Shown here one piece after another: positions 1 to 5,637 of a stretch of 6,359 bases of DNA; the stretch's first letter is position 1; every line of letters begins with the position of its first letter. Both the position numbers and the translations under genes were made by a program. The notes beneath the pieces are model-generated. The model had not been told where the DNA came from, ran no database searches, and saw only the letters and a program-made list of their open reading frames with translations. Source of the DNA: CAZCDM01 sp964497475 (GTDB lineage Bacteria; Planctomycetota; Phycisphaerae; SM23-33); assembly GCA_964497475.1 (NCBI GenBank), contig CAZCDM010000138.1, forward strand, positions 1-6,359, in the 5' to 3' direction.

Positions 1-155
1 GGCCCTATGTGCCCAGCCCGCAGGCCCGAGCAGACCGCTACGATCCGCCCGTCGCCCAGCCTTGCAGCGCTCGGCCAGGCGAAGTAGCCCAGCGGCTCAT
101 CCGCCAGTCGACAGACCACACCGTGTTCTGCCTTCAGTCTCGGCAGATCGCTCAT
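1..155 (-). CDS. Sialidase-like protein, N-terminal fragment (runs off the left edge)
   Basis: An open frame of 51 codons starts with ATG at 155-153 and continues without a stop to base 1. The ATG overlaps the TGA stop of the upstream fmdB-like gene as ATGA, which suggests translational coupling. No Shine-Dalgarno motif is visible before it. Residues 23-50 (GYFAWPSAARLGDGRIVAVC, then a Ser-Gly and a Gly-His) resemble the first beta-propeller blade of bacterial sialidase/BNR-repeat proteins, where an aromatic-x-WPS stretch is followed by R-L-x-D-G-R-hydrophobic strand and S-G-x-R. Such proteins are common in Planctomycetota and act on, or are relatives of enzymes acting on, sialic-acid or other glycans. 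No signal peptide is visible at the N-terminus, so a cytoplasmic product is possible. No Asp-box or catalytic arginine triad can be checked in so short a piece. The family call is inferred from sequence memory and is moderate; the presence of a coding frame is more secure. Confidence 0.55.
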   Translation of the reverse strand, partial: MSDLPRLKAEHGVVCRLADEPLGYFAWPSAARLGDGRIVAVCSGLRAGHIG

Positions 156-490
156 GAGGCGGGCTTGGGTTTGGGCTTGGAATCGCTCTTGGACTCACTG
201 GCGGCTGGCTTGGATGATTCCGTGCTCGCAGCCTTGGTCTCGGCGGCGGGTTTGGAATCGCCCGAGTCGGAGGATTTCGACTCGGCGGGCTTGTCCTTCG
301 CGCCGGAGTTTTTGTAGTCGGTCTGGTAAAAACCGCTGCCCTTGAAGATCACGCCCGCACCAATGCCGATCAGGCGGCGGGCTTTGTTCTTGCCGCACGC
401 GGGACACTTGCGCGTCGGGCGGGCGGTTATGGACTGAAACTTCTCGAATTCGTGCCCGCAGGCATCGCACTGGTAGTCGTAGGTGGGCAT
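152..490 (-). CDS. FmdB-family zinc-ribbon protein
   Basis: The 112-residue product begins MPTYDYQCDACGHEFEKFQS, the hallmark of the FmdB/CxxC-CxxC putative regulatory family. Two knuckles, C8-x2-C11 and C29-x2-C32, would bind one zinc ion. The conserved segment continues through the R-R-L-I and GSGFY-x-T-DY region (to about residue 59). The remaining 50 or so residues are a low-complexity tail of Ser, Lys, Ala, Glu and Pro, probably disordered. The biochemical role of the family is not well defined; the name comes from a gene near formamidase/amidase regulation, and a regulatory function is only presumed. A clear AGGAG motif at 496-500 overlaps the grpE stop codon, five bases from the ATG, so the start is well supported. 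It follows grpE by 8 bp and overlaps the next gene by 4 bp, which places it firmly in the same transcript. Confidence 0.88.
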   Translation of the reverse strand: MPTYDYQCDACGHEFEKFQSITARPTRKCPACGKNKARRLIGIGAGVIFKGSGFYQTDYKNSGAKDKPAESKSSDSGDSKPAAETKAASTESSKPAASESKSDSKPKPKPAS

Positions 491-498
491 GGCGTCTC

Positions 499-1077
499 CT
501 ATTGTTCTTCGCCCGCGGGGGCTTTGGCGACGACCACCGCGGCCGGGCGGATGGTCCGACCCTTGAGTTCGTAGCCGCGCTGCAACTGCCGCAGCACCGT
601 CATCGCCGGCTGGTCCGATTCTTCCTGCATCATCGCCGAGTGCTTTTCCGGGTCGAAGGTCTCGCCCTCGGCGTTAATGGCACTGAGCCCGAACCGGCCC
701 AACACGGTCAACAGATTATCGTGCACCATCTGCATGCCGGTGTAGAGCGGGTCGTCCTCGCCGTGGTTCTCGCGGGCAGCGGCCAGGGCCCGCTCCATGT
801 CGTCGATTACCGTCAGCAGCTCCTTCATCAGCCGCTCGTTGGCAAACTCGGTCGACTGGACAGCCTCCTTGGCGGTACGCTTCTTGTAATTCTGGAACTC
901 GGCCAGAACCCGAAGGTATTTATCCTGAAAGTCCTCCACCGATTCCTCGGCCGGAGTTTCGGCTTCGGCCTCGACCTGTTCCGGGGCCCCTTGGGCTTCG
1001 CTGGCATCCTGATCGGCCATCTGATCCTGAAGCTCTTCCAGATGCTCGTTGTTCAATGTGTCCTTTTTTTTGCTCAT
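499..1077 (-). CDS. grpE: Nucleotide exchange factor GrpE
   Basis: GrpE releases ADP from DnaK (Hsp70) and so drives the Hsp70 folding cycle with DnaJ in the cytoplasm. The product is 192 residues from the ATG at 1077-1075, close to the usual bacterial length. The N-terminal part is highly acidic and Glu/Gln-rich and should form the long paired helix. The family signature follows: YLRVLAEFQNYKKRTAKE, then a helical region with ERALAA. The C-terminal beta-wing carries VLRQLQRGYELKGRTIRPA and ends in a short hydrophobic strand. The frame could be extended three codons to a TTG at 1086-1084, but there the GGA would directly touch the start codon. For the ATG the GGA lies nine bases upstream, so I chose the ATG. 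It sits 24 bp behind dnaJ. No dnaK is present in the window, so its partner must be encoded elsewhere. Confidence 0.95.
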   Translation of the reverse strand: MSKKKDTLNNEHLEELQDQMADQDASEAQGAPEQVEAEAETPAEESVEDFQDKYLRVLAEFQNYKKRTAKEAVQSTEFANERLMKELLTVIDDMERALAAARENHGEDDPLYTGMQMVHDNLLTVLGRFGLSAINAEGETFDPEKHSAMMQEESDQPAMTVLRQLQRGYELKGRTIRPAAVVVAKAPAGEEQ

Positions 1078-1101
1078 GGTTTTCAATCCAACAAGTGCAA
1101 A

Positions 1102-2256
1102 CTAATTGTCTTCGTCTTTCGACCCGCCGGTTAAATCCTTAAAGTGATCCTTGAGTTTATCCAGAAAGCTCTTGTGCTCGGGTTGCTGATTGTATTCTTC
1201 CAGGCCGGCGTAGGCTTCCAGCAGCTCTTTCTGCCGGTCGGTCAGTTTGCGAGGCACTTCAATGTAGACCTGCACATGCAGATTGCCGTTGCGCCGCCCT
1301 CGAATATCAGGCAACCCTTTCTTTTTCAGCGTAATGACCTCGCCATTCTGCGTGCCGGGTTTTATCTGGATATCCTCGGGGCCTTCGATGGTCGGCACGG
1401 GCACGGTTCCGCCCAGGGCAGCCGTCGCGAACGACAGCGGCACCTGGCAGATCAGGTCATCGCCGCGGCGGGTCAGCAGCGGGTGCTGGGCGACGCTGAT
1501 GTACACGTGCAGGTCGCCGCGGGTCGTGCCAGCCCGGCCGGGCTCGCCCTCGTTCCGCACGCGGACCACCTGCCCGTCGCGAATGCCGGCCGGTATCGTC
1601 ACCGTCAGCGTCCGCTGGGTCCGGCTGCGCCCCGTGCCGTGACAGGCCTCGCACGGGTCGGAAATGATCTGCCCCTTGCCACCGCAATCCGGGCAGTCGA
1701 TCACACGCAAACTCATGCCGAGGAATCCGCTGACCTGCTGCTGAACCTGCCCATAGCCGCCACAGGTTTCGCATCGGCTCGGCTGCGAGCCGGGCCTGGC
1801 CCCGCTGCCGGCGCAGGTCTCGCACAGGTCCATCCGCTCGAACTCGAGTGTCTTTTCCACGCCGACGGCTACCTCTTCCAGCGTCAGCTCAACCTCGGTT
1901 TCCAGGTCCAACCCGCGGTCGGAGGCGCGGCGATACCGCTGCCCGCCCATGCCGCCGAAAATCTCGTTGAACATGGAAAAGATATCGCCAAAGCCCATGT
2001 TCGAGAAATCGTGCATCCCCGAGCCACGCAAACCCTCATGGCCGAACTGATCGTACCGCTGACGTTTCTCGCTATCGGAGAGCACCTCATACGCCTCGGC
2101 AAGCTCTTTGAACTTTTTCTCGCCCTCGGCCTTGTCGCCTTTGTAGTTATCCGGGTGAAACTTCAGGGCCAGCTTGCGGTAGGCGCGCTTAATCGTGGTG
2201 GCGTCGGCGGAGCGTTCCACCTGCAGCACTTCGTAATAACAACGTTTCGTCGGCAT
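1102..2256 (-). CDS. dnaJ: Chaperone protein DnaJ (type I Hsp40)
   Basis: DnaJ delivers unfolded clients to DnaK and stimulates its ATPase. At 384 residues it has the full type I layout. The J domain is at about residues 6-71, with the catalytic HPD at 34-36 and the terminal YDQFGHEG. A Gly/Phe-rich linker follows at about 75-105 (NMGFGDIFSMFNEIFGGMGG). The zinc-binding domain has four CxxCxGxG repeats beginning at C145, C162, C188 and C202. The two C-terminal substrate-binding beta domains follow, with GDLHVYISVAQHP and the late RGRRNGNLHVQV strand. No key residue is missing. No good Shine-Dalgarno motif precedes the ATG (only a weak AGATCG), so translation may be modest. The 87-bp spacer behind the SPFH gene (2257-2343) contains no terminator or promoter that I can defend. 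It leads into grpE after 24 bp, a dnaJ-grpE order typical of Planctomycetota. Confidence 0.97.
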   Translation of the reverse strand: MPTKRCYYEVLQVERSADATTIKRAYRKLALKFHPDNYKGDKAEGEKKFKELAEAYEVLSDSEKRQRYDQFGHEGLRGSGMHDFSNMGFGDIFSMFNEIFGGMGGQRYRRASDRGLDLETEVELTLEEVAVGVEKTLEFERMDLCETCAGSGARPGSQPSRCETCGGYGQVQQQVSGFLGMSLRVIDCPDCGGKGQIISDPCEACHGTGRSRTQRTLTVTIPAGIRDGQVVRVRNEGEPGRAGTTRGDLHVYISVAQHPLLTRRGDDLICQVPLSFATAALGGTVPVPTIEGPEDIQIKPGTQNGEVITLKKKGLPDIRGRRNGNLHVQVYIEVPRKLTDRQKELLEAYAGLEEYNQQPEHKSFLDKLKDHFKDLTGGSKDEDN

Positions 2257-2343
2257 CGATCTATGTATGAGCTATTCGTTGGGAGTTATGAACCAACAAC
2301 GGAACGACACACACTCCGCTATTTAGAATCCATGATTCGCATT

Positions 2344-3288
2344 TTATTTTTCTGCATTCAGTATGATCGGCAGGCCGTCCTTGCCGCCGATGAGGATGAC
2401 TTTGGCATTGTTGCTTTCGGCAATTTTCAGCGTCGCCTCGATGCCTTTCCATCGCAGCAGCGGCTCGCTGATTCCTTCGGATACGATCTTCTGGAAGGTC
2501 TGGATGCCCTCGGCCTCGATTTTCTTCCGCTCGGCCTCTTTCTGTTCCCGCTGGAGGACGAACTGCATCTGCTCGGCGGCCTGCTGGGCAGCGAGCTTTT
2601 CCTCGATGGCGTTCCGCAAGCGAGGCGGCAGCGAGACATTCCGCAGCATGACCTGCTGAATGACGAAGCCCTGTCCTTTGATACCGTCCTGCTGGGCGAC
2701 GAGATCGGCGACGGCCTGTTCCAGCAACTGCTGGGTCAGGGCGGCCATCTCCTGCCGCTTGGAGGAGTAGGCCTCCTGGACGGTGAATCGGCTGGCCGCT
2801 TCGCGGATGGCGGTACGGGCGGCCGGGCGGATGATTTTCTCGGGGTAGTTCTCGCCCAGTGTGGAGTAGATCGCCGGGGCGTCGTCGGCCAGCAGGCGAT
2901 AGGCGATGGAGATATCCAGCGGCATCCGCAGGCCGTCCTTGCTGAGGACGGTGATAGAATCGTCGCCGGTACGCTGCCCCTCGCGATTGGTCGAGGACAT
3001 GGTGTAGACCTCGGTGCGGACGGACATCTCGACGACTTTGACCAGCGGAATCACTGCATGCGGCCCGTCACTCAGGGCGCGCGTGCGAACATTGCCCAGC
3101 AACACCTGCACGCCGACGTGCCCGGGCGGGACGATGACGACCGCGCTGGCAATGACCAGGACGGCCGTTGCGACCCAACAGGCTGCCGGTACCCATTTGG
3201 GCAGGGTTGCAAACTGCGGAGACTTCCGCCCGACGCGGACTACTGCGCCGATGACGGCCAGGATGATCGCAATGACAATGAGTTGCAC
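2344..3288 (-). CDS. SPFH/prohibitin-family membrane protein
   Basis: The 314-residue product belongs to the stomatin/prohibitin/flotillin/HflKC superfamily, membrane-anchored ring-forming scaffolds that often work with the FtsH protease. Two hydrophobic helices are visible near the N-terminus (about residues 2-17 and 33-53). They are followed by VPPGHVGVQVLLGNV, the usual opening of the SPFH domain, and by GPHAVIPLVKVVEMSVRTEV. The SPFH core runs to about residue 225. A long Ala/Glu/Lys/Gln-rich coiled-coil stretch follows (EEKLAAQQAAEQMQF onward), then a globular end with AKVILIGGKDGLPIIL, typical of prohibitin-like members. The start is GTG at 3288-3286, six bases after a strong GGAGG. An apparent ATG-started extension to 3450 reads through the N gap and is an artefact. 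Once the duplicated gap sequence is collapsed, the frame upstream holds a stop and no ATG. The gene sits between groEL and dnaJ, which suggests a link to folding stress. Subfamily (prohibitin versus HflC-like) is not settled. Confidence 0.88.
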   Translation of the reverse strand: MQLIVIAIILAVIGAVVRVGRKSPQFATLPKWVPAACWVATAVLVIASAVVIVPPGHVGVQVLLGNVRTRALSDGPHAVIPLVKVVEMSVRTEVYTMSSTNREGQRTGDDSITVLSKDGLRMPLDISIAYRLLADDAPAIYSTLGENYPEKIIRPAARTAIREAASRFTVQEAYSSKRQEMAALTQQLLEQAVADLVAQQDGIKGQGFVIQQVMLRNVSLPPRLRNAIEEKLAAQQAAEQMQFVLQREQKEAERKKIEAEGIQTFQKIVSEGISEPLLRWKGIEATLKIAESNNAKVILIGGKDGLPIILNAEK

Positions 3289-3335
3289 AACGCACCTCCG
3301 GTCGGAAGGAGTATAAGAAAGGGCGCCGGCGCCGG
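3281..3335. repeat. 55-bp direct duplicate, copy next to the SPFH gene
   Basis: This stretch is identical over all 55 bases to 3436-3490 and ends exactly where the N run begins. It contains the first codons of the SPFH gene, its GGAGG and half of the GC-rich hairpin. It is best explained as contig-end overlap and not as a biological repeat. Confidence 0.93.
3295..3299 (-). promoter_or_regulatory. Shine-Dalgarno GGAGG that fixes the GTG start of the SPFH gene
   Basis: On the minus strand GGAGG is followed by six bases (TGCGTT) and then GTG CAA CTC. It is a near-perfect ribosome binding site, and no ATG lies in this frame between the preceding in-frame stop and the GTG once the gap duplication is removed. 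The same motif appears again at 3450-3454 in the duplicated copy beyond the N run. Confidence 0.85.
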
Positions 3336-3435
3336 NNNNNNNNNNNNNNNNNNNNNNNNNNNNNNNNNNNNNNNNNNNNNNNNNNNNNNNNNNNNNNNNN
3401 NNNNNNNNNNNNNNNNNNNNNNNNNNNNNNNNNNN
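3336..3435. other. Scaffold gap of exactly 100 N
   Basis: Exactly 100 unknown bases, the conventional filler for a gap of unknown size. Both sides end in the same 55-bp sequence, flush with the N run, so the real gap length is probably zero or negative: the two contigs overlap. It falls in the leader of the SPFH gene and does not remove any coding sequence. Confidence 0.95.
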
Positions 3436-3490
3436 AGTTGCACAACGCACCTCCGGTCGGAAGGAGTATAAGAAAGGGCGCCGGCGCCGG
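3436..3490. repeat. 55-bp direct duplicate, copy on the groEL side of the gap
   Basis: This is the second copy of 3281-3335 and starts exactly where the N run ends. It continues without a break into the unique spacer that leads to groEL copy 1. The GTG and GGAGG inside this copy are not a second gene start. Confidence 0.93.
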
Positions 3491-3503
3491 GCGCCGACGC
3501 CCT
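3475..3503 (-). terminator. GC-rich hairpin followed by a short U-rich tract, upstream of the SPFH gene
   Basis: Read on the minus strand, AGGGCGTCGGCG pairs with CGCCGGCGCCCT across a five-base loop (CCCGG). This gives a 12-bp stem with one G-U pair. It is followed by TTCTTAT, so the layout is that of an intrinsic terminator with an imperfect U tract. It lies about 117 bases after the groEL copy 1 stop, and in the collapsed sequence about 30 bases before the GTG of the SPFH gene. It could end most chaperonin transcripts or act as an attenuator or 5' mRNA stabiliser. The stem is clear; termination is inferred. Confidence 0.55.
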
Positions 3504-3521
3504 GTTCGAAAACTAAATGTC

Positions 3522-3614
3522 AAACAACAAGATGCAAGATACAATCAAACAGAACGGAACAAAACGCTTTTTGTCTCTTGTTTCTTGCTTTTTGTATCTT
3601 ACTTCTTGTTTCTT
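3522..3614. repeat. Degenerate 7-bp tandem repeats arranged as an imperfect inverted repeat
   Basis: From 3566 to 3614 the plus strand falls into seven heptamers: GCTTTTT, GTCTCTT, GTTTCTT, GCTTTTT, GTATCTT, ACTTCTT, GTTTCTT. From 3522 to 3563 there are purine-rich heptamers of the complementary type: AAACAAC, AAGATGC, AAGATAC, AATCAAA, CAGAACG, GAACAAA. The two halves are thus roughly inverted. AAGATACAA (3536-3544) pairs perfectly with TTGTATCTT (3592-3600), and ACAAAA (3559-3564) pairs with TTTTGT (3569-3574). It begins directly at the groEL copy 1 stop codon. The DNA is much more AT-rich than the genes around it. Confidence 0.75.
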
Positions 3615-3619
3615 TGCTG

Positions 3620-5239
3620 TTAGACAACTGCGTTCGCGACGGGTTCTTCATCTTCCTTCGCGTCGTACTCGGTGACCATCAGGTCGCAGGTCAGAAGCAG
3701 TCCTGCCACGCTGGCGGCGTTCTGCAAGGCGGTGCGGGTGACCTTGGCCGGGTCAATCACGCCGGCTGCGACGAGATCTTCGTAGACATCGGTGCGGGCA
3801 TTGTAGCCCTTCTTGCAGCCGCTTTCGAGTATCTCGTTGACGACGACCTCGCCATCCTGTCCGGCGTTGTCGGCGATCTGCCGGGCCGGGGCGCGCAGGG
3901 CGCGGGCAACGATATCGACGCCGATCTTCTCATCGCCGCGGGCCTTGCTCCGGGCCGACTCCGCAGCCTCGATGCAGTACAGCGGGGTGGTCCCGCCGCC
4001 GGGCACGATGCCTTCCTCGGCTGCGGCGCGGGTGGCGTGCACGGCGTCGTCGATGAGGTCCTTGCGTTCCTTCATCTCGGTTTCGGTGGCCGCTCCGGCG
4101 CGGATAATCGCCACGCCGCCGGTCAGCTTGGCCAGGCGTTCCTGGAGCTTCTCGCGGTCGTAGTCGCTGGTGGTCGTCTCGATCTGCTTGCGGATCTGCT
4201 CGACGCGGGCGGCGACGTCCTTCTTCTTGCCGGCCCCTTCGATGACGGTGGTGTTATCCTTGTCGATGATGATCTTCTTGGCCTGGCCGAGCTGGTCGAG
4301 CTCGACGCTTTCGAGCTTGATGCCGAGGTCCTCGCTGATGACCTGCCCGCCGGTCAGGGCGGCGATGTCGCCGAGGATGGCCTTGCGGCGGTCGCCGAAA
4401 GCCGGGGCCTTGACGGCACAGACATTCAGCACGCCGCGGAGCTTGTTGACGACGAGGGCGGCGAGGGCTTCGCCTTCGATGTCCTCGGCGATGATCGTCA
4501 GCGGCTTGCCGGCCGATGCGACCTTCTCCAGCAGCGGCACGATGTCGCGCAGGCTGGAGAGCTTCTTCTCATGGATGAGGATGTAGGTGTCTTCCATGAC
4601 CGCTTCGAGGGTGTTGGGGTTGGTCATGAAGTAGGGGCTGATGTAGCCCTTGTCGAACTGCATGCCCTCGACCACTTCCAGCTCGGTCTCGATGCCCTTG
4701 CCCTCTTCGACCTCGACGACGCCCTCGGTGCCGACGGCTTCGAAGGCGGCGGCGATTTTCTCGCCGATGTCCTCGTTCCAGTTGGCGCTAACGGTGGCGA
4801 CTTTGCGGAGGTCGTCGGTACCTTTGACCTTCTTGGCCAGCTCGGCGATCTTCGCCACGGCCGCTTCGACGGCCAGGTCCACGCCGCGCTTGACGGCCAT
4901 GGGGTTCGCGCCGGCGGCGACGGTCTTGAGGCCTTCTTTCATGATCGCCTCGGCCAGCACGACCGCGGTGGTCGTGCCGTCACCGGCGACGTCGGAGGTT
5001 TTCGAGGCGACCTGGTTGGCCATCTTCGCGCCCATGTTGGCGAAGGGGTTTTCCAGGTCGATTTCCTTGGAGACGGTCACGCCGTCTTTGGTGACCTTCG
5101 GCCCGCCGAAAGACTTCTGGAGAAGTACGTTCCGGCCGGTGGGCCCGAGGGTCACTTTCACAGCCGCGGCCAGTTGGCTCACGCCATCGAGGATGGCAGC
5201 CTTGGCGTCGGCGTCGTACAGCATCTGTTTTGCAGCCAT
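3620..5239 (-). CDS. groEL: Chaperonin GroEL, copy 1 (no Gly-Gly-Met tail)
   Basis: This 60-kDa chaperonin subunit would form the double-ring folding cage with GroES and use ATP to fold cytoplasmic proteins. The 539-residue product is complete. The equatorial ATP site shows LGPTGRNV, D52 in TKDG, D87 in GDGTTTA, and the catalytic aspartate in DDAVHATRAA (about 398 in Escherichia coli numbering). The apical client and GroES contacts are kept: GYISPYF, IVPLLEKV and AEDIEGEALAALVVNKL. The late GVIDPAKVTRTALQNAASVAG block is typical. The C-terminus ends DEEPVANAVV and lacks the usual Gly-Gly-Met tail, which differs from copy 2. An AAAGGAG (5247-5253) lies seven bases before the ATG. It follows groES by 94 bp, as in classic groESL operons, so it is likely the main GroES partner. 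Confidence 0.97.
   Translation of the reverse strand: MAAKQMLYDADAKAAILDGVSQLAAAVKVTLGPTGRNVLLQKSFGGPKVTKDGVTVSKEIDLENPFANMGAKMANQVASKTSDVAGDGTTTAVVLAEAIMKEGLKTVAAGANPMAVKRGVDLAVEAAVAKIAELAKKVKGTDDLRKVATVSANWNEDIGEKIAAAFEAVGTEGVVEVEEGKGIETELEVVEGMQFDKGYISPYFMTNPNTLEAVMEDTYILIHEKKLSSLRDIVPLLEKVASAGKPLTIIAEDIEGEALAALVVNKLRGVLNVCAVKAPAFGDRRKAILGDIAALTGGQVISEDLGIKLESVELDQLGQAKKIIIDKDNTTVIEGAGKKKDVAARVEQIRKQIETTTSDYDREKLQERLAKLTGGVAIIRAGAATETEMKERKDLIDDAVHATRAAAEEGIVPGGGTTPLYCIEAAESARSKARGDEKIGVDIVARALRAPARQIADNAGQDGEVVVNEILESGCKKGYNARTDVYEDLVAAGVIDPAKVTRTALQNAASVAGLLLTCDLMVTEYDAKEDEEPVANAVV
4125..4170 (-). repeat. 46-bp tract identical between the two groEL copies
   Basis: These 46 bases inside groEL copy 1 are identical to 6314-6359 in copy 2, including third codon positions. 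They encode SDYDREKLQERLAKL, a conserved equatorial segment. The match runs to the right edge of the window, so its true length is unknown. Confidence 0.9.
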
Positions 5240-5258
5240 TGGATTGCTCCTTTATTCA

Positions 5259-5289
5259 GGCCGACGGCGAATCCAACCGCCCGCCAGCC
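5259..5289 (-). promoter_or_regulatory. Stem-loop in the groES to groEL leader
   Basis: On the minus strand GGCTGGCGG pairs with CCGTCGGCC over nine positions (two G-U pairs) around a 13-base loop. It ends five bases before the AAAGGAG of groEL copy 1. It could tune translation of groEL relative to groES, or mark an RNA processing site. There is no U tract after it, so it is not a terminator. The function is inferred. Confidence 0.35.
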
Positions 5290-5333
5290 GATTTGGTTAT
5301 ATGCAGTATCGTTTTATCAAGACGACAGGGCGA

Positions 5334-5621
5334 CTATTCAACAATCGCCATGATGTCCGACTCGCGAATGATGACGTACTCTTCACCGTCGATCTTGATT
5401 TCCGTGCCGACATACTTGCCGTAGTAGACCTCATCGCCCTTCTTGACGCACATGTCGCCGCGTTCGCCGCTGTCGAGCAGCTTGCCCGGGCCGGTCGAGA
5501 TGACCTTGCCGCGCTGGGGCTTTTCCTGGGCGCTGTCCGGCAGGACGATCCCGCCAGCGGTGACTTCCTCAGCCTCGCACTGCTTCAGCAGAACACGATC
5601 ATCGAGAGGTTTAACTGCCAT
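5334..5621 (-). CDS. groES: Co-chaperonin GroES
   Basis: GroES is the 10-kDa heptameric lid that closes the GroEL cage. The 95-residue product has the family length. It opens with VKPLDDRVLLK. The mobile loop that docks on GroEL is at about residues 16-34 with the GGIVLP motif, followed by RGKVISTGPG. The C-terminal GDEVYYGKYVGTEIKIDGEEYVIIRESDIMAIV is canonical. An AAGGAG at 5631-5636 precedes the ATG by nine bases, so the start is firm. It lies between the two groEL genes, 130 bp after copy 2 and 94 bp before copy 1. The upstream spacer is filled with short tandem repeats. No CIRCE heat-shock operator is seen before it. Confidence 0.98.
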   Translation of the reverse strand: MAVKPLDDRVLLKQCEAEEVTAGGIVLPDSAQEKPQRGKVISTGPGKLLDSGERGDMCVKKGDEVYYGKYVGTEIKIDGEEYVIIRESDIMAIVE

Positions 5622-5637
5622 GGTTGTTTACTCCTTC

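Noticed and set aside
1075..1086. A TTG start for grpE, three codons upstream of the ATG
   Set aside because: The GGA motif directly touches the TTG, leaving no spacer, while it lies nine bases from the ATG.
2257..2343. A possible promoter for dnaJ (TTGTTG, 17 bases, AATAGC)
   Set aside because: The -10 match is poor and such matches occur by chance in AT-richer spacers; I cannot support it.
2344..3450. An ATG-started 368-residue version of the SPFH protein
   Set aside because: It translates 34 unknown residues of the N gap and uses an ATG in the duplicated flank. The GTG at 3288 with GGAGG fits better.
1144..3471. A 775-codon plus-strand open frame opposite dnaJ and the SPFH gene
   Set aside because: It reads through the N gap and lies entirely opposite two well-supported genes; it is a shadow frame.
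3281..3490. A biological tandem duplication or insertion-target duplication around the gap
   Set aside because: Both copies stop exactly at the N run and no mobile-element sequence is visible; contig overlap is the simpler explanation.
3522..3614. A CRISPR array or rho-independent terminator as explanation of the repeats
   Set aside because: Units are 7 bp, contiguous and degenerate without spacers, so it is not CRISPR. No GC stem followed by a U run is present at this place.
3578..5353. A 591-codon open frame on the plus strand opposite groEL copy 1
   Set aside because: It is the antisense shadow of a GC-rich, strongly codon-biased gene. The product is Asp/Leu/Gly/Val-rich low-complexity sequence with no recognisable domain, and the minus-strand GroEL is unmistakable.
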